Positions 1-9,678 of a DNA stretch of 64,000 bases are shown here, piece after piece. How positions within the stretch are numbered: position 1 is the stretch's first letter; each line of letters begins with the position of its first letter. The stretch comes from Serratia sarumanii (GTDB lineage Bacteria; Pseudomonadota; Gammaproteobacteria; Enterobacterales; Enterobacteriaceae), in contig NZ_CP124750.1 of the NCBI RefSeq assembly GCF_029962605.1, positions 1,240,001-1,304,000 of the forward strand. The letters run 5' to 3'. The notes below the pieces were generated by a model. It saw only the letters and a list, made by a program, of their open reading frames with translations, did not search any database and was not told the DNA's origin. The position numbers were made by a program, and so were the translations under genes.

Positions 1-63
1 TACGCCCAGTTCGATCGGAGCTTCGCTGTCGTTAATGGTTAGCGTCGCTTTCTTATCAGTCAT
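1..63 (-). CDS. gltA: Citrate synthase, N-terminal fragment (runs off window)
   Basis: Only the first 21 codons are present, read on the minus strand from ATG at 63. They give MTDKKATLTINDSEAPIEL, close to the start of E. coli GltA. An AAGGAG ribosome binding site lies seven bases before the start. Citrate synthase condenses acetyl-CoA and oxaloacetate at the entry of the TCA cycle. The gene is divergent from the sdh-suc operon, as in E. coli, and shares its upstream region. The call rests on a short peptide plus strong synteny. Confidence 0.9.
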   Translation of the reverse strand, partial: MTDKKATLTINDSEAPIELGV

Positions 64-300
64 TTACTGTCTCCTTAGCGCCTTATTTTAAAAACCACTA
101 ACAACTGAAATACCTTAAATCTCTGCAGGTTGCCCGCAAAAAAATGGTGCGGACGCTAACTCTGTGAGCGACTGCGCAACTGTGCGCGGGTAGGGTACAG
201 AGTGCTGACCAGGCGAACGAGACGGGTGACCAGTTGTTAACGATTCATAGTAATTCGTTATAGTCTGTTAATCTTACCTATGAGCTGTTCGAAGAGATGT

Positions 301-392
301 GAACCTATCCCAATAATCTGTTTTTATTTGCTTTATTTGCTTTTTGACGCCGGCAAAATCGAGCGGGAAACAACGGCTATTGGGATAGGTTC
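301..392. repeat. Short palindromic element with 15-bp perfect terminal inverted repeats
   Basis: GAACCTATCCCAATA at 301-315 is exactly complementary to TATTGGGATAGGTTC at 378-392. The 62-base interior is T-rich on its left side. The size and terminal symmetry resemble small non-coding palindromic repeats or MITEs of enterobacteria. It could form a long hairpin in the gltA leader transcript or be a dispersed element. Its family is not identified here. Confidence 0.6.
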
Positions 393-541
393 GTCAAATA
401 CACTGTTGCACAACTCGAACCCGGGGGGAAGTGTATCTGCTGACCCATAGCGCATCATAGGACCGTTTGTGCCCCTATATGTAATGGAAATGTTGATCTC
501 TTGTCAAATCAGATAATTAATTTTGCACTAATTGTGAAATC

Positions 542-557
542 CGTGATCTGAATCACT
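542..557. promoter_or_regulatory. Candidate CRP site upstream of sdhC/gltA
   Basis: CGTGA-N6-TCACT is centred about 68 bases upstream of the presumed sdhC start of transcription. It is a near match to the CRP consensus TGTGA-N6-TCACA. CRP activation of gltA and sdh is known in E. coli. Binding here is inferred. Confidence 0.5.
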
Positions 558-594
558 GTTCGGGGGAAATGTTATCAAAGCGGTTGTATGAGAA

Positions 595-623
595 TTGTAA
601 TCAGAATGTGATCCTCCTATACT
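595..623 (+). promoter_or_regulatory. Candidate sdhC sigma-70 promoter
   Basis: TTGTAA (595-600) and TATACT (618-623) are separated by 17 bases, giving a good sigma-70 arrangement. It would leave an sdhC leader of about 165 bases. In E. coli the sdh leader and early mRNA are targets of small RNAs such as Spot 42 and RyhB. Confidence 0.6.
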
Positions 624-793
624 GCCGCCAGGTCTCCGGATTACCCTGAAGTAGGAGCACCCAGCGTTATAAATGCGCGCCGTTTGAGCACAGAGGATGT
701 TGATGTTTGAGCGCGTGACGTGTAAGGGTTTTAGGCTCTTAACGCTGTCTGATCCCCGCCCAGGCCCGGAGGAAGGAAAATAATAAGAGCTGT

Positions 794-1183
794 GTGGGCA
801 AATACGTGAAAAAACAACGACCTGTCAACTTGGATCTGCAAACGATCCGGTTCCCCGTAACTGCGATAGCGTCTATCTTACACCGAGTCTCTGGCGTAAT
901 TACCTTCGTTGCCGTGGGTATCCTCCTCTGGCTGCTGGGCCTGTCACTCTCTTCCCAAGAGGGGTTCCTGCAGGCGGCCGCCATCATGAATAGCTTCATC
1001 GTCAAATTCATATTCTGGGGAATCCTCACGGCGCTGGCCTATCACATTTGCGGTGGCATCCGTCACTTGTTAATGGATTTTGGCTACATCGAAGAGAGTT
1101 TGGCCGCCGGTACCCGTTCCGCCCAGGTGGCGATCGGCCTGACCGTCGTGCTGTCAGTTCTGGCTGGAGTCCTCGTATGGTAA
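794..1183 (+). CDS. sdhC: Succinate dehydrogenase cytochrome b556 subunit
   Basis: This membrane anchor of complex II binds haem b and ubiquinone. At 129 residues it equals the E. coli length. The conserved N-terminal block [17 protein letters not shown], the quinone-site residues Ser27, His30 and Arg31 (SILHR), and the haem ligand His84 (AYHICGG) are visible, with three hydrophobic helices. The likely start is GTG 794; no in-frame ATG lies closer to the GGAGGAAGG at 768-776, so the spacing to the ribosome binding site is unusually long (about 17 bases). A later in-frame GTG at 806 is possible. The stop overlaps the sdhD start by 7 bases. Confidence 0.95.
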   Translation: MGKYVKKQRPVNLDLQTIRFPVTAIASILHRVSGVITFVAVGILLWLLGLSLSSQEGFLQAAAIMNSFIVKFIFWGILTALAYHICGGIRHLLMDFGYIEESLAAGTRSAQVAIGLTVVLSVLAGVLVW

Positions 1184-1524
1184 ACAACGTTTCTGCATTA
1201 GGGCGCAACGGCGTGCACGATTGGCTGCTGCTGCGCGCTTCCGCTATCATCATCACCCTGTACGTCCTGTATATCCTGGGCTTCTTCGTCACGGCTCCGG
1301 AACTCACTTATGACATCTGGCGCGGTTTCTTCGCCACTTCCATTACGAAAGTGTTCACTCTGCTGACCTTGCTGTCGATTCTGGTGCATGCCTGGATCGG
1401 GCTGTGGCAGGTGCTGACGGACTACGTCAAGCCGCTCGCGGTTCGCCTGGTGTTGCAGCTGGCTGTCGTGGTCGCGTTGCTGGTCTATTTACTGTACGGA
1501 ACAATCGTAGTGTGGGGTGCTTAA
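1177..1524 (+). CDS. sdhD: Succinate dehydrogenase hydrophobic anchor subunit
   Basis: This is the second membrane anchor of complex II, 115 residues as in E. coli. The start chosen is ATG 1177, overlapping the end of sdhC, because the conserved N-terminus [15 protein letters not shown] begins there; a longer upstream reading frame has no similarity. His71 (second haem ligand in E. coli), Asp82 and Tyr83 (TDYVKP, quinone site) are present. There are three transmembrane helices. The stop is immediately followed by sdhA, so translational coupling is likely through the whole sdh cluster. Confidence 0.96.
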   Translation: MVNNVSALGRNGVHDWLLLRASAIIITLYVLYILGFFVTAPELTYDIWRGFFATSITKVFTLLTLLSILVHAWIGLWQVLTDYVKPLAVRLVLQLAVVVALLVYLLYGTIVVWGA

Positions 1525-3291
1525 ATGAAACTGCCAGTCAGAGAGTTTGATGCCGTCGTAATCGGCGCCGGCGGTGCGGGCATGCGTGCCGCGCTGCAAA
1601 TTTCCCAAGCGGGCTCGACCTGTGCCCTGCTGTCCAAAGTTTTCCCGACCCGTTCCCATACCGTGTCCGCACAGGGCGGCATCACCGTCGCGCTGGGCAA
1701 CAGCCACGAGGACAACTGGGAATGGCATATGTACGACACGGTGAAAGGTTCCGACTATATCGGTGACCAGGACGCCATCGAATATATGTGTAAAACCGGC
1801 CCGGAAGCGATTCTGGAACTGGAACACATGGGCCTGCCGTTCTCTCGTCTGGACGACGGCCGCATCTATCAGCGCCCGTTCGGCGGCCAGTCGCTGAACT
1901 TCGGCGGCGAGCAGGCGGCGCGTACCGCAGCCGCAGCCGACCGTACCGGCCACGCGCTGCTGCACACCCTGTACCAACAGAACCTGAAAAACCACACCAC
2001 CATCTTCTCCGAGTGGTATGCGCTCGATCTGGTGAAAAACCAGGACGGCGCGGTGGTTGGCACCACGGCTATCTGCATCGAAACCGGTGAAGTGGTTTAC
2101 TTCAAAGCCAAGGCCACCGTGCTGGCGACCGGCGGCGCAGGCCGTATTTACCAGTCCACCACCAACGCCCACATCAACACCGGCGACGGTGTCGGCATGG
2201 CGCTGCGCGCCGGCGTGCCGGTGCAGGACATGGAAATGTGGCAGTTCCACCCGACCGGCATCGCCGGCGCGGGCGTGCTGGTGACCGAAGGCTGCCGCGG
2301 CGAAGGCGGTTACCTGCTGAACAAACACGGCGAGCGCTTCATGGAGCGTTATGCGCCGAACGCCAAAGATCTGGCGGGCCGCGACGTGGTTGCCCGTTCG
2401 ATCATGATCGAAATCCGCGAAGGCCGCGGCTGCGACGGTCCTTGGGGCCCGCACGCCAAGCTGAAGCTGGATCACCTGGGCAAAGAGGTGCTGGAATCCC
2501 GTCTGCCGGGCATTCTGGAACTGTCCCGCACCTTCGCGCACGTCGATCCGGTGAAAGAGCCGATCCCGGTTATCCCGACCTGTCACTATATGATGGGCGG
2601 CATTCCGACCAAGGTGACCGGCCAGGCGCTGACCGTGAACGAGAAAGGCGAAGACGTGGTGATCCCGGGGCTGTTCGCGGTGGGCGAAATCGCCTGCGTA
2701 TCGGTGCACGGCGCCAACCGCTTGGGCGGCAACTCGCTGCTCGACCTGGTGGTGTTCGGCCGTTCCGCCGGCATGCACCTGCAGGAATCGCTGGAAGAGC
2801 AGGGCGTGAGCCGTGACGCCAGCGACTCCGACGTGGAAGCCTCGCTGGATCGTCTGAACCGTTGGAACAACACCCGTTCCGGCGAAGACCCGGTCGAAAT
2901 TCGCAAAGCGCTGCAGTCTTGCATGCAGCACAACTTCTCGGTATTCCGCGAAGGCGATGCGATGGCCAAGGGCCTGGAAGAACTGAAAGTGATCCGTGAA
3001 CGTCTGAAGAACGCACGCCTGGACGATACCTCCAGCGAGTTCAACACCCAGCGCATCGAGTGCCTGGAGTTGGATAACCTGATGGAGACCGCGTATTCCA
3101 CCGCCGTGTCGGCCAACTTCCGTACCGAGAGCCGTGGCGCACACAGCCGCTTCGACTACCCGGAACGCGATGACGCCAACTGGCTGTGCCATTCGCTGTA
3201 TCTGCCGCAATCGGAAAGCATGACGCGTCGTGAAGTGAACATGCAACCGAAGCTGCGCCCGGCATTCCCGCCGAAAGTGCGTTCTTACTAA
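1525..3291 (+). CDS. sdhA: Succinate dehydrogenase flavoprotein subunit
   Basis: SdhA oxidises succinate to fumarate with covalently bound FAD, on the cytoplasmic face of the membrane. Length (588) matches E. coli. The Rossmann motif [10 protein letters not shown] is at residues 11-20, the FAD-linking His45 sits in [11 protein letters not shown], and the active-site His242 (QFHPTG), Arg286 (GRDVVAR) and His354 (CHYMMGG) are all in E. coli register. The ATG directly abuts the sdhD stop. Confidence 0.98.
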   Translation: MKLPVREFDAVVIGAGGAGMRAALQISQAGSTCALLSKVFPTRSHTVSAQGGITVALGNSHEDNWEWHMYDTVKGSDYIGDQDAIEYMCKTGPEAILELEHMGLPFSRLDDGRIYQRPFGGQSLNFGGEQAARTAAAADRTGHALLHTLYQQNLKNHTTIFSEWYALDLVKNQDGAVVGTTAICIETGEVVYFKAKATVLATGGAGRIYQSTTNAHINTGDGVGMALRAGVPVQDMEMWQFHPTGIAGAGVLVTEGCRGEGGYLLNKHGERFMERYAPNAKDLAGRDVVARSIMIEIREGRGCDGPWGPHAKLKLDHLGKEVLESRLPGILELSRTFAHVDPVKEPIPVIPTCHYMMGGIPTKVTGQALTVNEKGEDVVIPGLFAVGEIACVSVHGANRLGGNSLLDLVVFGRSAGMHLQESLEEQGVSRDASDSDVEASLDRLNRWNNTRSGEDPVEIRKALQSCMQHNFSVFREGDAMAKGLEELKVIRERLKNARLDDTSSEFNTQRIECLELDNLMETAYSTAVSANFRTESRGAHSRFDYPERDDANWLCHSLYLPQSESMTRREVNMQPKLRPAFPPKVRSY

Positions 3292-3307
3292 TTGCGGAGA
3301 TCGACAG

Positions 3308-4024
3308 ATGAAACTCGAATTTTCCATTTATCGCTACAACCCGGATGTCGATGACGCGCCGCACATGCAGGATTACACCCTGGAAGCGGAAGAAGGTCGC
3401 GACATGATGCTGCTGGATGCGTTGATCCAGCTGAAAGAAAAAGACCCGACCCTGTCGTTCCGTCGCTCATGCCGCGAAGGCGTGTGCGGTTCCGACGGCC
3501 TGAACATGAACGGTAAAAACGGCCTGGCGTGCATCACCCCGATTTCGTCGCTGCGCAAAGGCAACGGCAAGATCGTGATCCGTCCGCTGCCGGGCCTGCC
3601 GGTGGTGCGCGATCTGGTGGTGGATATGGGCCAGTTCTATACCCAGTATGAAAAGATCAAGCCATACCTGCTGAACGACGGCAAGAACCCGCCGGCGCGC
3701 GAGCACCTGCAGTCGCCGGAGCAGCGCGCCAAGCTGGACGGTCTGTACGAGTGCATTCTGTGCGCCTGCTGCTCGACCTCTTGCCCATCGTTCTGGTGGA
3801 ACCCGGACAAGTTCATCGGGCCTGCCGGTCTGCTGGCGGCGTATCGCTTCCTGATCGACAGCCGTGACACGGAAACGCAAGAACGTTTAGATGATCTGGA
3901 CGACGCTTTTAGTGTTTTCCGCTGCCATAGCATTATGAATTGTGTCAGTGTATGTCCTAAAGGCTTGAACCCGACGCGTGCTATCGGGCATATCAAGTCC
4001 ATGCTGCTGCAACGCGGCGCATAA
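3308..4024 (+). CDS. sdhB: Succinate dehydrogenase iron-sulfur subunit
   Basis: SdhB passes electrons from the flavin to the membrane quinone site. It has 238 residues. Cys55, Cys60 and Cys75 (SCREGVCGSDG ... LAC) form the [2Fe-2S] site. The block CILCACCSTSCP and the later CHSIMNCVSVCPKG supply the [4Fe-4S] and [3Fe-4S] clusters. A TTGCGGAG-type ribosome binding site precedes the ATG. It is the last gene of the sdh half of the operon; a 275-base gap with a hairpin element separates it from sucA. Confidence 0.98.
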   Translation: MKLEFSIYRYNPDVDDAPHMQDYTLEAEEGRDMMLLDALIQLKEKDPTLSFRRSCREGVCGSDGLNMNGKNGLACITPISSLRKGNGKIVIRPLPGLPVVRDLVVDMGQFYTQYEKIKPYLLNDGKNPPAREHLQSPEQRAKLDGLYECILCACCSTSCPSFWWNPDKFIGPAGLLAAYRFLIDSRDTETQERLDDLDDAFSVFRCHSIMNCVSVCPKGLNPTRAIGHIKSMLLQRGA

Positions 4025-4077
4025 ACGGAATGAGATGCTGCGCCGGGCTCTTTTCCGGCGCACATCCCATAGGGGAG

Positions 4078-4149
4078 GGAACCTCTAAAAACTGACCCGC
4101 GGCTGCGGCGCTATGCAGCCTGGTTCTTCCGCCGGTTTTTAGAGGTTCC
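4078..4149. repeat. Inverted-repeat element in the sdhB-sucA gap
   Basis: GGAACCTCTAAAAAC (4078-4092) pairs perfectly with GTTTTTAGAGGTTCC (4135-4149), a 15-bp stem around a 42-base GC-rich interior. There is no following T-run, so it is not a classical terminator. It may be a dispersed palindromic repeat, or a processing or stability structure within the sdh-suc mRNA. The following leader to 4296 also holds a small GGACC/GGTCC hairpin near 4157-4170. Confidence 0.6.
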
Positions 4150-4299
4150 TTGTAAGGGACCGCAAGGTCCATAACAGAACGTATCGGGCCGTCATGGCCG
4201 CAAGTACGTCGAGTGAACCGTTTTACGGCAAACCGTATTCATCACGGTAATTATGTTAACCACGGCGAAAACTAAAGCTTCAAAGCTTAAGGGATCATG

Positions 4300-7107
4300 A
4301 TGCAGAACGGCGCAATGAAGGCCTGGCTGGATTCCTCCTATCTGGCGGGCGCGAACCAGTCTTACATAGAGCAGCTCTATGAAGACTTCTTAACCGATCC
4401 GGGTTCCGTTGAAGATAGCTGGCGTTCCATTTTTCAACAGCTACCAACCGCGGGTGTCAAACCCGATCAGCTTCACTCTCAAACGCGCGATTACTTCCGC
4501 CGCCTGGCGAAAGACTCCGCGCGCTACAATACCACCATCACCGATCCGGAAACCGACGCCAAACAGGTCAAGGTACTGCAGCTGATCAACGCCTTCCGCT
4601 TCCGCGGGCATCAGCATGCCAACCTCGATCCGCTCGGCCTGTGGCAGCGCGAGCAAGTTCCTGACCTTGATCCCGCTTACCACAACCTGACCGAAGCCGA
4701 TTTCCAGGAAACCTTCAACGTGGGCTCTTTCGCCATCGGCAAAGAAACCATGAAGCTGGGCGATCTGTACGCCGCGCTGAAGCAGACCTATTGCGGCTCG
4801 ATCGGCGCTGAGTACATGCACATCACCAACACCGAAGAGAAACGCTGGATCCAACAGCGCATCGAGTCGGTGGTGGGGCGCGCCAGCTTTACCGCCGACG
4901 AAAAACGCCGTTTCCTGAACGAGCTGACTGCGGCGGAAGGCCTGGAACGCTACCTGGGCGCCAAATTCCCGGGCGCCAAACGCTTCTCGCTGGAAGGCGG
5001 CGACGCGCTGGTGCCGATGCTGAAAGAGATGGTGCGCCACGCCGGCAAGAACGGCACGCGCGAAGTGGTGCTGGGCATGGCCCACCGCGGCCGTCTGAAC
5101 GTGCTGATCAACGTGCTGGGCAAAAAGCCGGCCGATCTGTTCGACGAATTCGCCGGCAAGCATAAAGAACACCTCGGCACCGGTGACGTGAAATATCACC
5201 AGGGCTTCTCTTCCGACGTCGAAACCGAAGGCGGCATGGTTCACCTGGCGCTGGCGTTCAACCCGTCGCACCTGGAGATCGTTAGCCCGGTGGTCATGGG
5301 CTCGGTTCGCGCCCGTCGCGATCGCTTGGACGAAGCGCGCAGCAACATGGTGCTGCCGATCACCATTCACGGCGACGCCGCCATCACCGGCCAGGGCGTG
5401 GTTCAGGAAACCCTGAACATGTCTCAGGCTCGCGGCTACGAAGTGGGCGGCACCGTGCGTATCGTCATCAACAACCAGGTTGGTTTCACCACCTCCAACC
5501 CGCTGGATGCGCGCTCTACCGAATACTGCACCGACATCGCCAAAATGGTTCAGGCACCGATCTTCCACGTCAACGCGGACGATCCGGAGGCCGTGGCCTT
5601 CGTCACCCGCCTGGCGTTGGATTTCCGTAACACCTTTAAGCGTGACGTGATGATCGATCTGGTCTGCTACCGTCGCCATGGGCACAACGAGGCCGACGAG
5701 CCGAGCGCTACCCAGCCGGTGATGTATCAGAAGATCAAGAAACACCCTACGCCGCGCAAAATCTACGCTGACGTTCTGACCGAACAGAACGTGGCCAGCC
5801 TGGAAGATGCCACGGAAATGGTCAACCTATACCGTGACGCGCTCGACCGCGGCGATTGCGTGGTTGAAGAATGGCGTCCGATGAACCTGCACTCCTTCAC
5901 CTGGTCTCCGTACCTGAACCACGAGTGGGACGAAGAGTACCCGAGCAAGGTTGAGATGAAGCGCCTGCAGGAGCTGGGCCGCCGCATCAGCACCGTGCCG
6001 GAAGCGATCGAAATGCAGTCGCGCGTGGCGAAAATCTACGCGGACCGCGCCGAGATGGCAGCGGGCAACAAGCCGTTCGACTGGGGCGCCGCCGAAACGC
6101 TGGCCTACGCCACCATGGCGGATGAAGGCATTCCAATCCGCATCTCCGGCGAAGACGCCGGCCGCGGTACCTTCTTCCACCGTCACGCGGTGGTGCACAA
6201 CCAGAAAAACGGTTCCGTCTACGTTCCGCTGGCGAACATCCACAGCGGCCAGGGCGAATTCAAGGTCTGGGATTCCGTGCTGTCCGAAGAGGCGGTGCTG
6301 GCGTTCGAATACGGCTACGCCACGGCGGAACCGCGCACGCTGACCATCTGGGAAGCGCAGTTCGGCGACTTCGCCAACGGCGCGCAGGTCGTTATCGACC
6401 AGTTCATCAGTTCCGGCGAGCAAAAATGGGGCCGTATGTGCGGCCTGGTGATGCTGCTGCCGCACGGCTATGAAGGCCAGGGCCCAGAGCACTCTTCCGC
6501 GCGTCTGGAACGCTATCTGCAGCTGTGCGCAGAGCAGAACATGCAGGTGTGCGTCCCGTCCACGCCGGCGCAGGTTTACCATATGCTGCGCCGTCAGGCG
6601 CTGCGCGGTATGCGCCGTCCGCTGGTGGTGATGTCGCCGAAGTCGCTGCTGCGTCACCCGCTGGCGATTTCTTCGCTGGACGAACTGGCCAACGGCACCT
6701 TCCTGCCGGCGATCGGCGAGATCGACGACTTGGATCCGAAAGCGGTCAAGCGCGTCGTGCTGTGCTCCGGCAAGGTCTACTACGACCTGCTGGAACAGCG
6801 TCGCAAGAACGAGCAGAAAGACGTGGCCATCGTGCGTATCGAGCAGCTGTATCCGTTCCCGCATCAGGCCGTGCAGGCCGTGCTGGAGCAATACTCGCAC
6901 GTGCATGATTTCGTCTGGTGTCAGGAAGAGCCGCTGAACCAGGGCGCCTGGTACTGCAGCCAACACAACTTCCGTGAAGTGGTGCCGTTCGGGGCTTCTT
7001 TACGCTACGCAGGACGTCCGGCCTCCGCTTCTCCGGCGGTGGGCTATATGTCCGTACACCAGAAGCAGCAGCAGGCTCTGGTGAACGACGCGCTGAATAT
7101 TGACTAA
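4300..7107 (+). CDS. sucA: 2-oxoglutarate dehydrogenase E1 component
   Basis: SucA decarboxylates 2-oxoglutarate with thiamine diphosphate and transfers the succinyl group to the lipoyl arm of SucB. The protein is 935 residues, against 933 in E. coli. The N-terminal block MKAWLDSSYLAGANQSYIEQLYEDFL, which docks onto E2, and the thiamine-binding region around GDAAITGQGVVQETLN and VINNQVGFTTSN are conserved. Two ATGs are adjacent (4297 and 4300); 4300 aligns with the E. coli start, behind an AAGGGATC ribosome binding site. Confidence 0.97.
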   Translation: MQNGAMKAWLDSSYLAGANQSYIEQLYEDFLTDPGSVEDSWRSIFQQLPTAGVKPDQLHSQTRDYFRRLAKDSARYNTTITDPETDAKQVKVLQLINAFRFRGHQHANLDPLGLWQREQVPDLDPAYHNLTEADFQETFNVGSFAIGKETMKLGDLYAALKQTYCGSIGAEYMHITNTEEKRWIQQRIESVVGRASFTADEKRRFLNELTAAEGLERYLGAKFPGAKRFSLEGGDALVPMLKEMVRHAGKNGTREVVLGMAHRGRLNVLINVLGKKPADLFDEFAGKHKEHLGTGDVKYHQGFSSDVETEGGMVHLALAFNPSHLEIVSPVVMGSVRARRDRLDEARSNMVLPITIHGDAAITGQGVVQETLNMSQARGYEVGGTVRIVINNQVGFTTSNPLDARSTEYCTDIAKMVQAPIFHVNADDPEAVAFVTRLALDFRNTFKRDVMIDLVCYRRHGHNEADEPSATQPVMYQKIKKHPTPRKIYADVLTEQNVASLEDATEMVNLYRDALDRGDCVVEEWRPMNLHSFTWSPYLNHEWDEEYPSKVEMKRLQELGRRISTVPEAIEMQSRVAKIYADRAEMAAGNKPFDWGAAETLAYATMADEGIPIRISGEDAGRGTFFHRHAVVHNQKNGSVYVPLANIHSGQGEFKVWDSVLSEEAVLAFEYGYATAEPRTLTIWEAQFGDFANGAQVVIDQFISSGEQKWGRMCGLVMLLPHGYEGQGPEHSSARLERYLQLCAEQNMQVCVPSTPAQVYHMLRRQALRGMRRPLVVMSPKSLLRHPLAISSLDELANGTFLPAIGEIDDLDPKAVKRVVLCSGKVYYDLLEQRRKNEQKDVAIVRIEQLYPFPHQAVQAVLEQYSHVHDFVWCQEEPLNQGAWYCSQHNFREVVPFGASLRYAGRPASASPAVGYMSVHQKQQQALVNDALNID

Positions 7108-7116
7108 TGTTCGCTC

Positions 7117-7142
7117 GCTTGCCGGCCAAGGGGCCGGCAAGC
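7117..7142. promoter_or_regulatory. Strong hairpin in the sucA-sucB gap
   Basis: An 11-bp perfect stem, GCTTGCCGGCC with GGCCGGCAAGC, closes a four-base loop between the sucA stop and the sucB ribosome binding site. No T-run follows, so it probably stabilises or partitions the polycistronic mRNA rather than ending it. Confidence 0.6.
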
Positions 7143-7171
7143 AGATGATAAAAAACTTAAGGGAAAGCTAA

Positions 7172-8389
7172 ATGAGTAGCGTAGATATTCTGGTTCCTGA
7201 CCTTCCTGAATCGGTTGCCGATGCGACCGTAGCCACCTGGCACAAAAAACCGGGCGACAGCGTGCAGCGTGATGAAGTCCTGGTTGAAATCGAAACCGAC
7301 AAAGTGGTGTTGGAAGTGCCGGCCAGTGAAGCGGGCATTCTCGATGCTATCGTGGAAGAAGAGGGTGCGACCGTACTGTCTCGCCAGCTGCTCGGCCGCA
7401 TCCGTCCGGGCGACAGCTCCGGCAAGCCGACCGCTGAGAAGAGCCAGGAGAAAGAAGCCACGCCTGCACAGCGCGCTACCGCGAGCCTGGAAGAAGAAAG
7501 CAATGACGCGCTCAGCCCGGCGATTCGCCGCCTGATCGCCGAACACGATCTCGATGCCAGCGCCATCAAAGGCACCGGCGTGGGTGGCCGCATCACGCGT
7601 GAAGACGTGGAAGCGCACCTGGCCAAAGGCGGCGCCGCCGCCAAACCGGCCGCCGCCGCTGAAGCCGCGCCGCAGCCTGCTCTGGCCGGCCGCAGCGAAA
7701 AACGCGTGCCGATGACTCGCCTGCGCAAACGCGTCGCCGAGCGTCTGCTGGAAGCGAAGAACAGCACCGCGATGCTGACCACCTTCAACGAAATCAACAT
7801 GCAGCCGATCATGGATCTGCGCAAGCAGTACGGCGAAGCCTTCGAGAAGCGCCACGGCGTGCGTCTGGGCTTCATGTCCTTCTACATCAAGGCGGTGGTT
7901 GAAGCACTGAAGCGCTTCCCGGAAGTGAACGCGTCGATCGATGGTTCTGACGTGGTTTACCACAACTACTTCGACATCAGCATCGCGGTTTCGACCCCGC
8001 GCGGCCTGGTGACGCCGGTACTGCGCGATGTGGACGCCATGAGCATGGCTGACATTGAGAAGAAAATCAAAGAGCTGGCCGTTAAGGGCCGCGACGGCAA
8101 ACTGACCGTGGAAGAGCTGACCGGCGGTAACTTCACCATTACCAACGGCGGCGTATTCGGCTCCCTGATGTCTACCCCGATCATCAACCCGCCGCAGAGC
8201 GCCATCCTGGGCATGCACGCCATTAAAGATCGCCCAATGGCGGTCAATGGTCAGGTGGTGATCCAGCCGATGATGTATCTGGCGCTGTCTTATGACCACC
8301 GCCTGATCGACGGTAAAGAATCCGTCGGTTATCTGGTGACGGTCAAAGAGATGCTGGAAGATCCGGCTCGTCTGCTGCTGGACGTCTAG
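7172..8389 (+). CDS. sucB: Dihydrolipoyl succinyltransferase (E2)
   Basis: SucB is the core of the 2-oxoglutarate dehydrogenase complex, moving the succinyl group to CoA. The 405-residue protein has an N-terminal lipoyl domain with Lys44 in [10 protein letters not shown]. An E3/E1-binding domain lies at about residues 110-150 ([15 protein letters not shown] ... GRITREDV), followed by an Ala/Pro/Lys-rich linker. The catalytic domain carries the [10 protein letters not shown] motif with His376. A GGGAAAG ribosome binding site lies before the ATG. Confidence 0.97.
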   Translation: MSSVDILVPDLPESVADATVATWHKKPGDSVQRDEVLVEIETDKVVLEVPASEAGILDAIVEEEGATVLSRQLLGRIRPGDSSGKPTAEKSQEKEATPAQRATASLEEESNDALSPAIRRLIAEHDLDASAIKGTGVGGRITREDVEAHLAKGGAAAKPAAAAEAAPQPALAGRSEKRVPMTRLRKRVAERLLEAKNSTAMLTTFNEINMQPIMDLRKQYGEAFEKRHGVRLGFMSFYIKAVVEALKRFPEVNASIDGSDVVYHNYFDISIAVSTPRGLVTPVLRDVDAMSMADIEKKIKELAVKGRDGKLTVEELTGGNFTITNGGVFGSLMSTPIINPPQSAILGMHAIKDRPMAVNGQVVIQPMMYLALSYDHRLIDGKESVGYLVTVKEMLEDPARLLLDV

Positions 8390-8400
8390 TAACCCTTGCC

Positions 8401-8420
8401 GGGCGCGGCATGCCGCGCCC
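8401..8420. promoter_or_regulatory. Perfect palindrome in the sucB-sucC gap
   Basis: GGGCGCGGCATGCCGCGCCC is a 20-base perfect palindrome ten bases after the sucB stop. As RNA it would fold into an eight-pair GC stem with a four-base loop. With no T-run it is best read as an intercistronic stability hairpin. Confidence 0.55.
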
Positions 8421-8511
8421 GCACTCTGTGCTATGTGGCCGGAAAACCATGCGGTTTACCGCGTAATAATGGTCCGGCTAAAAACCTTCAGAACTGAATG
8501 GATAGAACATC

Positions 8512-9678
8512 ATGAATTTACACGAATATCAGGCAAAACAGCTGTTTGCTCGGTATGGCATGCCGGCACCAACCGGTTACGCCTGTACCACTCCGCGTGA
8601 AGCAGAAGAAGCCGCATCCAAAATCGGCTCCGGCCCGTGGGTGGTGAAATGTCAGGTTCATGCTGGCGGCCGCGGTAAAGCGGGCGGCGTTAAAGTCGTC
8701 AACAGCAAAGAAGATATCCGTGCCTTCGCGGAAGCCTGGTTGGGCAAGCGTCTGGTGACTTACCAGACTGACGCGCTGGGCCAGCCGGTTAACCAGATCC
8801 TGGTTGAAGCGGCGACCGACATCGATAAAGAACTGTACCTGGGCGCCGTCGTAGACCGTGCGACCCGTCGCATCGTGTTCATGGCGTCTACCGAAGGCGG
8901 CGTGGAAATCGAGAAGGTGGCGGAAGAAACCCCAGAACTGATCCACAAAATGACCATCGATCCGCTGGCGGGTCCACAGCCTTATCAGGGCCGTGAGCTG
9001 GCCTTCAAACTGGGCCTGACCGGTAAGCAAGTCAGCCAGTTCGCCAAGATCTTCATGGGCCTGGCGACGCTGTTCCTGGAGCGTGACCTGGCGATGGTTG
9101 AGATCAACCCGCTGGTGATCACCAAGCAGGGCGATCTGGTGTGCCTGGACGGCAAACTGGGCGCCGACGGCAACGCCCTGTTCCGCCAGCCGGAACTGCG
9201 TGAAATGCGTGACCCTTCCCAGGAAGACGAGCGCGAATCCCGTGCGGCTCAGTGGGAACTGAACTACGTTGCCCTCGACGGCAACATCGGCTGCATGGTT
9301 AACGGCGCCGGCCTGGCGATGGGCACCATGGACATCGTTAAACTGCACGGCGGCGAACCGGCCAACTTCCTGGACGTTGGCGGCGGCGCGACCAAAGAGC
9401 GCGTGACCGAAGCGTTCAAAATCATCCTGTCCGACGACAAGGTGAAAGCGGTTCTGGTTAACATCTTCGGTGGTATCGTACGTTGCGATCTGATCGCCGA
9501 CGGCATCATCGGCGCAGTGGCCGAAGTGGGCGTTAACGTCCCGGTGGTGGTGCGCTTGGAAGGGAACAACGCCGAACTGGGCGCCAAGAAACTGGCGGAC
9601 AGCGGCCTGAATATCATTGCTGCGACCAGCCTGACTGATGCGGCTCAGCAAGTTGTTGCAGCAGTGGAGGGTAAATAA
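8512..9678 (+). CDS. sucC: Succinyl-CoA synthetase beta subunit
   Basis: SucC forms, with SucD, the enzyme that turns succinyl-CoA into succinate with ATP or GTP formation. The 388-residue length equals that of E. coli. It begins [18 protein letters not shown], the typical ATP-grasp N-terminus, and carries the glycine-rich segments [12 protein letters not shown] and [13 protein letters not shown]. The last base of its TAA is the first base of the sucD ATG (TAATG), so the two subunits are translationally coupled for equal output. Confidence 0.97.
   Translation: MNLHEYQAKQLFARYGMPAPTGYACTTPREAEEAASKIGSGPWVVKCQVHAGGRGKAGGVKVVNSKEDIRAFAEAWLGKRLVTYQTDALGQPVNQILVEAATDIDKELYLGAVVDRATRRIVFMASTEGGVEIEKVAEETPELIHKMTIDPLAGPQPYQGRELAFKLGLTGKQVSQFAKIFMGLATLFLERDLAMVEINPLVITKQGDLVCLDGKLGADGNALFRQPELREMRDPSQEDERESRAAQWELNYVALDGNIGCMVNGAGLAMGTMDIVKLHGGEPANFLDVGGGATKERVTEAFKIILSDDKVKAVLVNIFGGIVRCDLIADGIIGAVAEVGVNVPVVVRLEGNNAELGAKKLADSGLNIIAATSLTDAAQQVVAAVEGK

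Larger units (their letters stand above)
64..793. other. Divergent gltA/sdhC regulatory region
   Basis: No coding sequence is credible in this 730-base gap. It holds the promoters of both TCA transcription units, a long inverted repeat (301-392), a CRP-like palindrome (542-557), a candidate sdhC promoter (595-623) and a long sdhC leader. The stretch 480-600 is AT-rich, as expected for a region bound by ArcA, FNR or CRP in related bacteria. I did not find a clean FNR or ArcA site here. Confidence 0.7.

Noticed and set aside
1489..3327. Long open frame (612 codons) antisense to sdhA
   Set aside because: It is a GC-codon-bias shadow; the plus strand encodes a fully conserved SdhA. The same applies to antisense frames over sucA, tolA, tolB, fecCD-like genes and uvrB.
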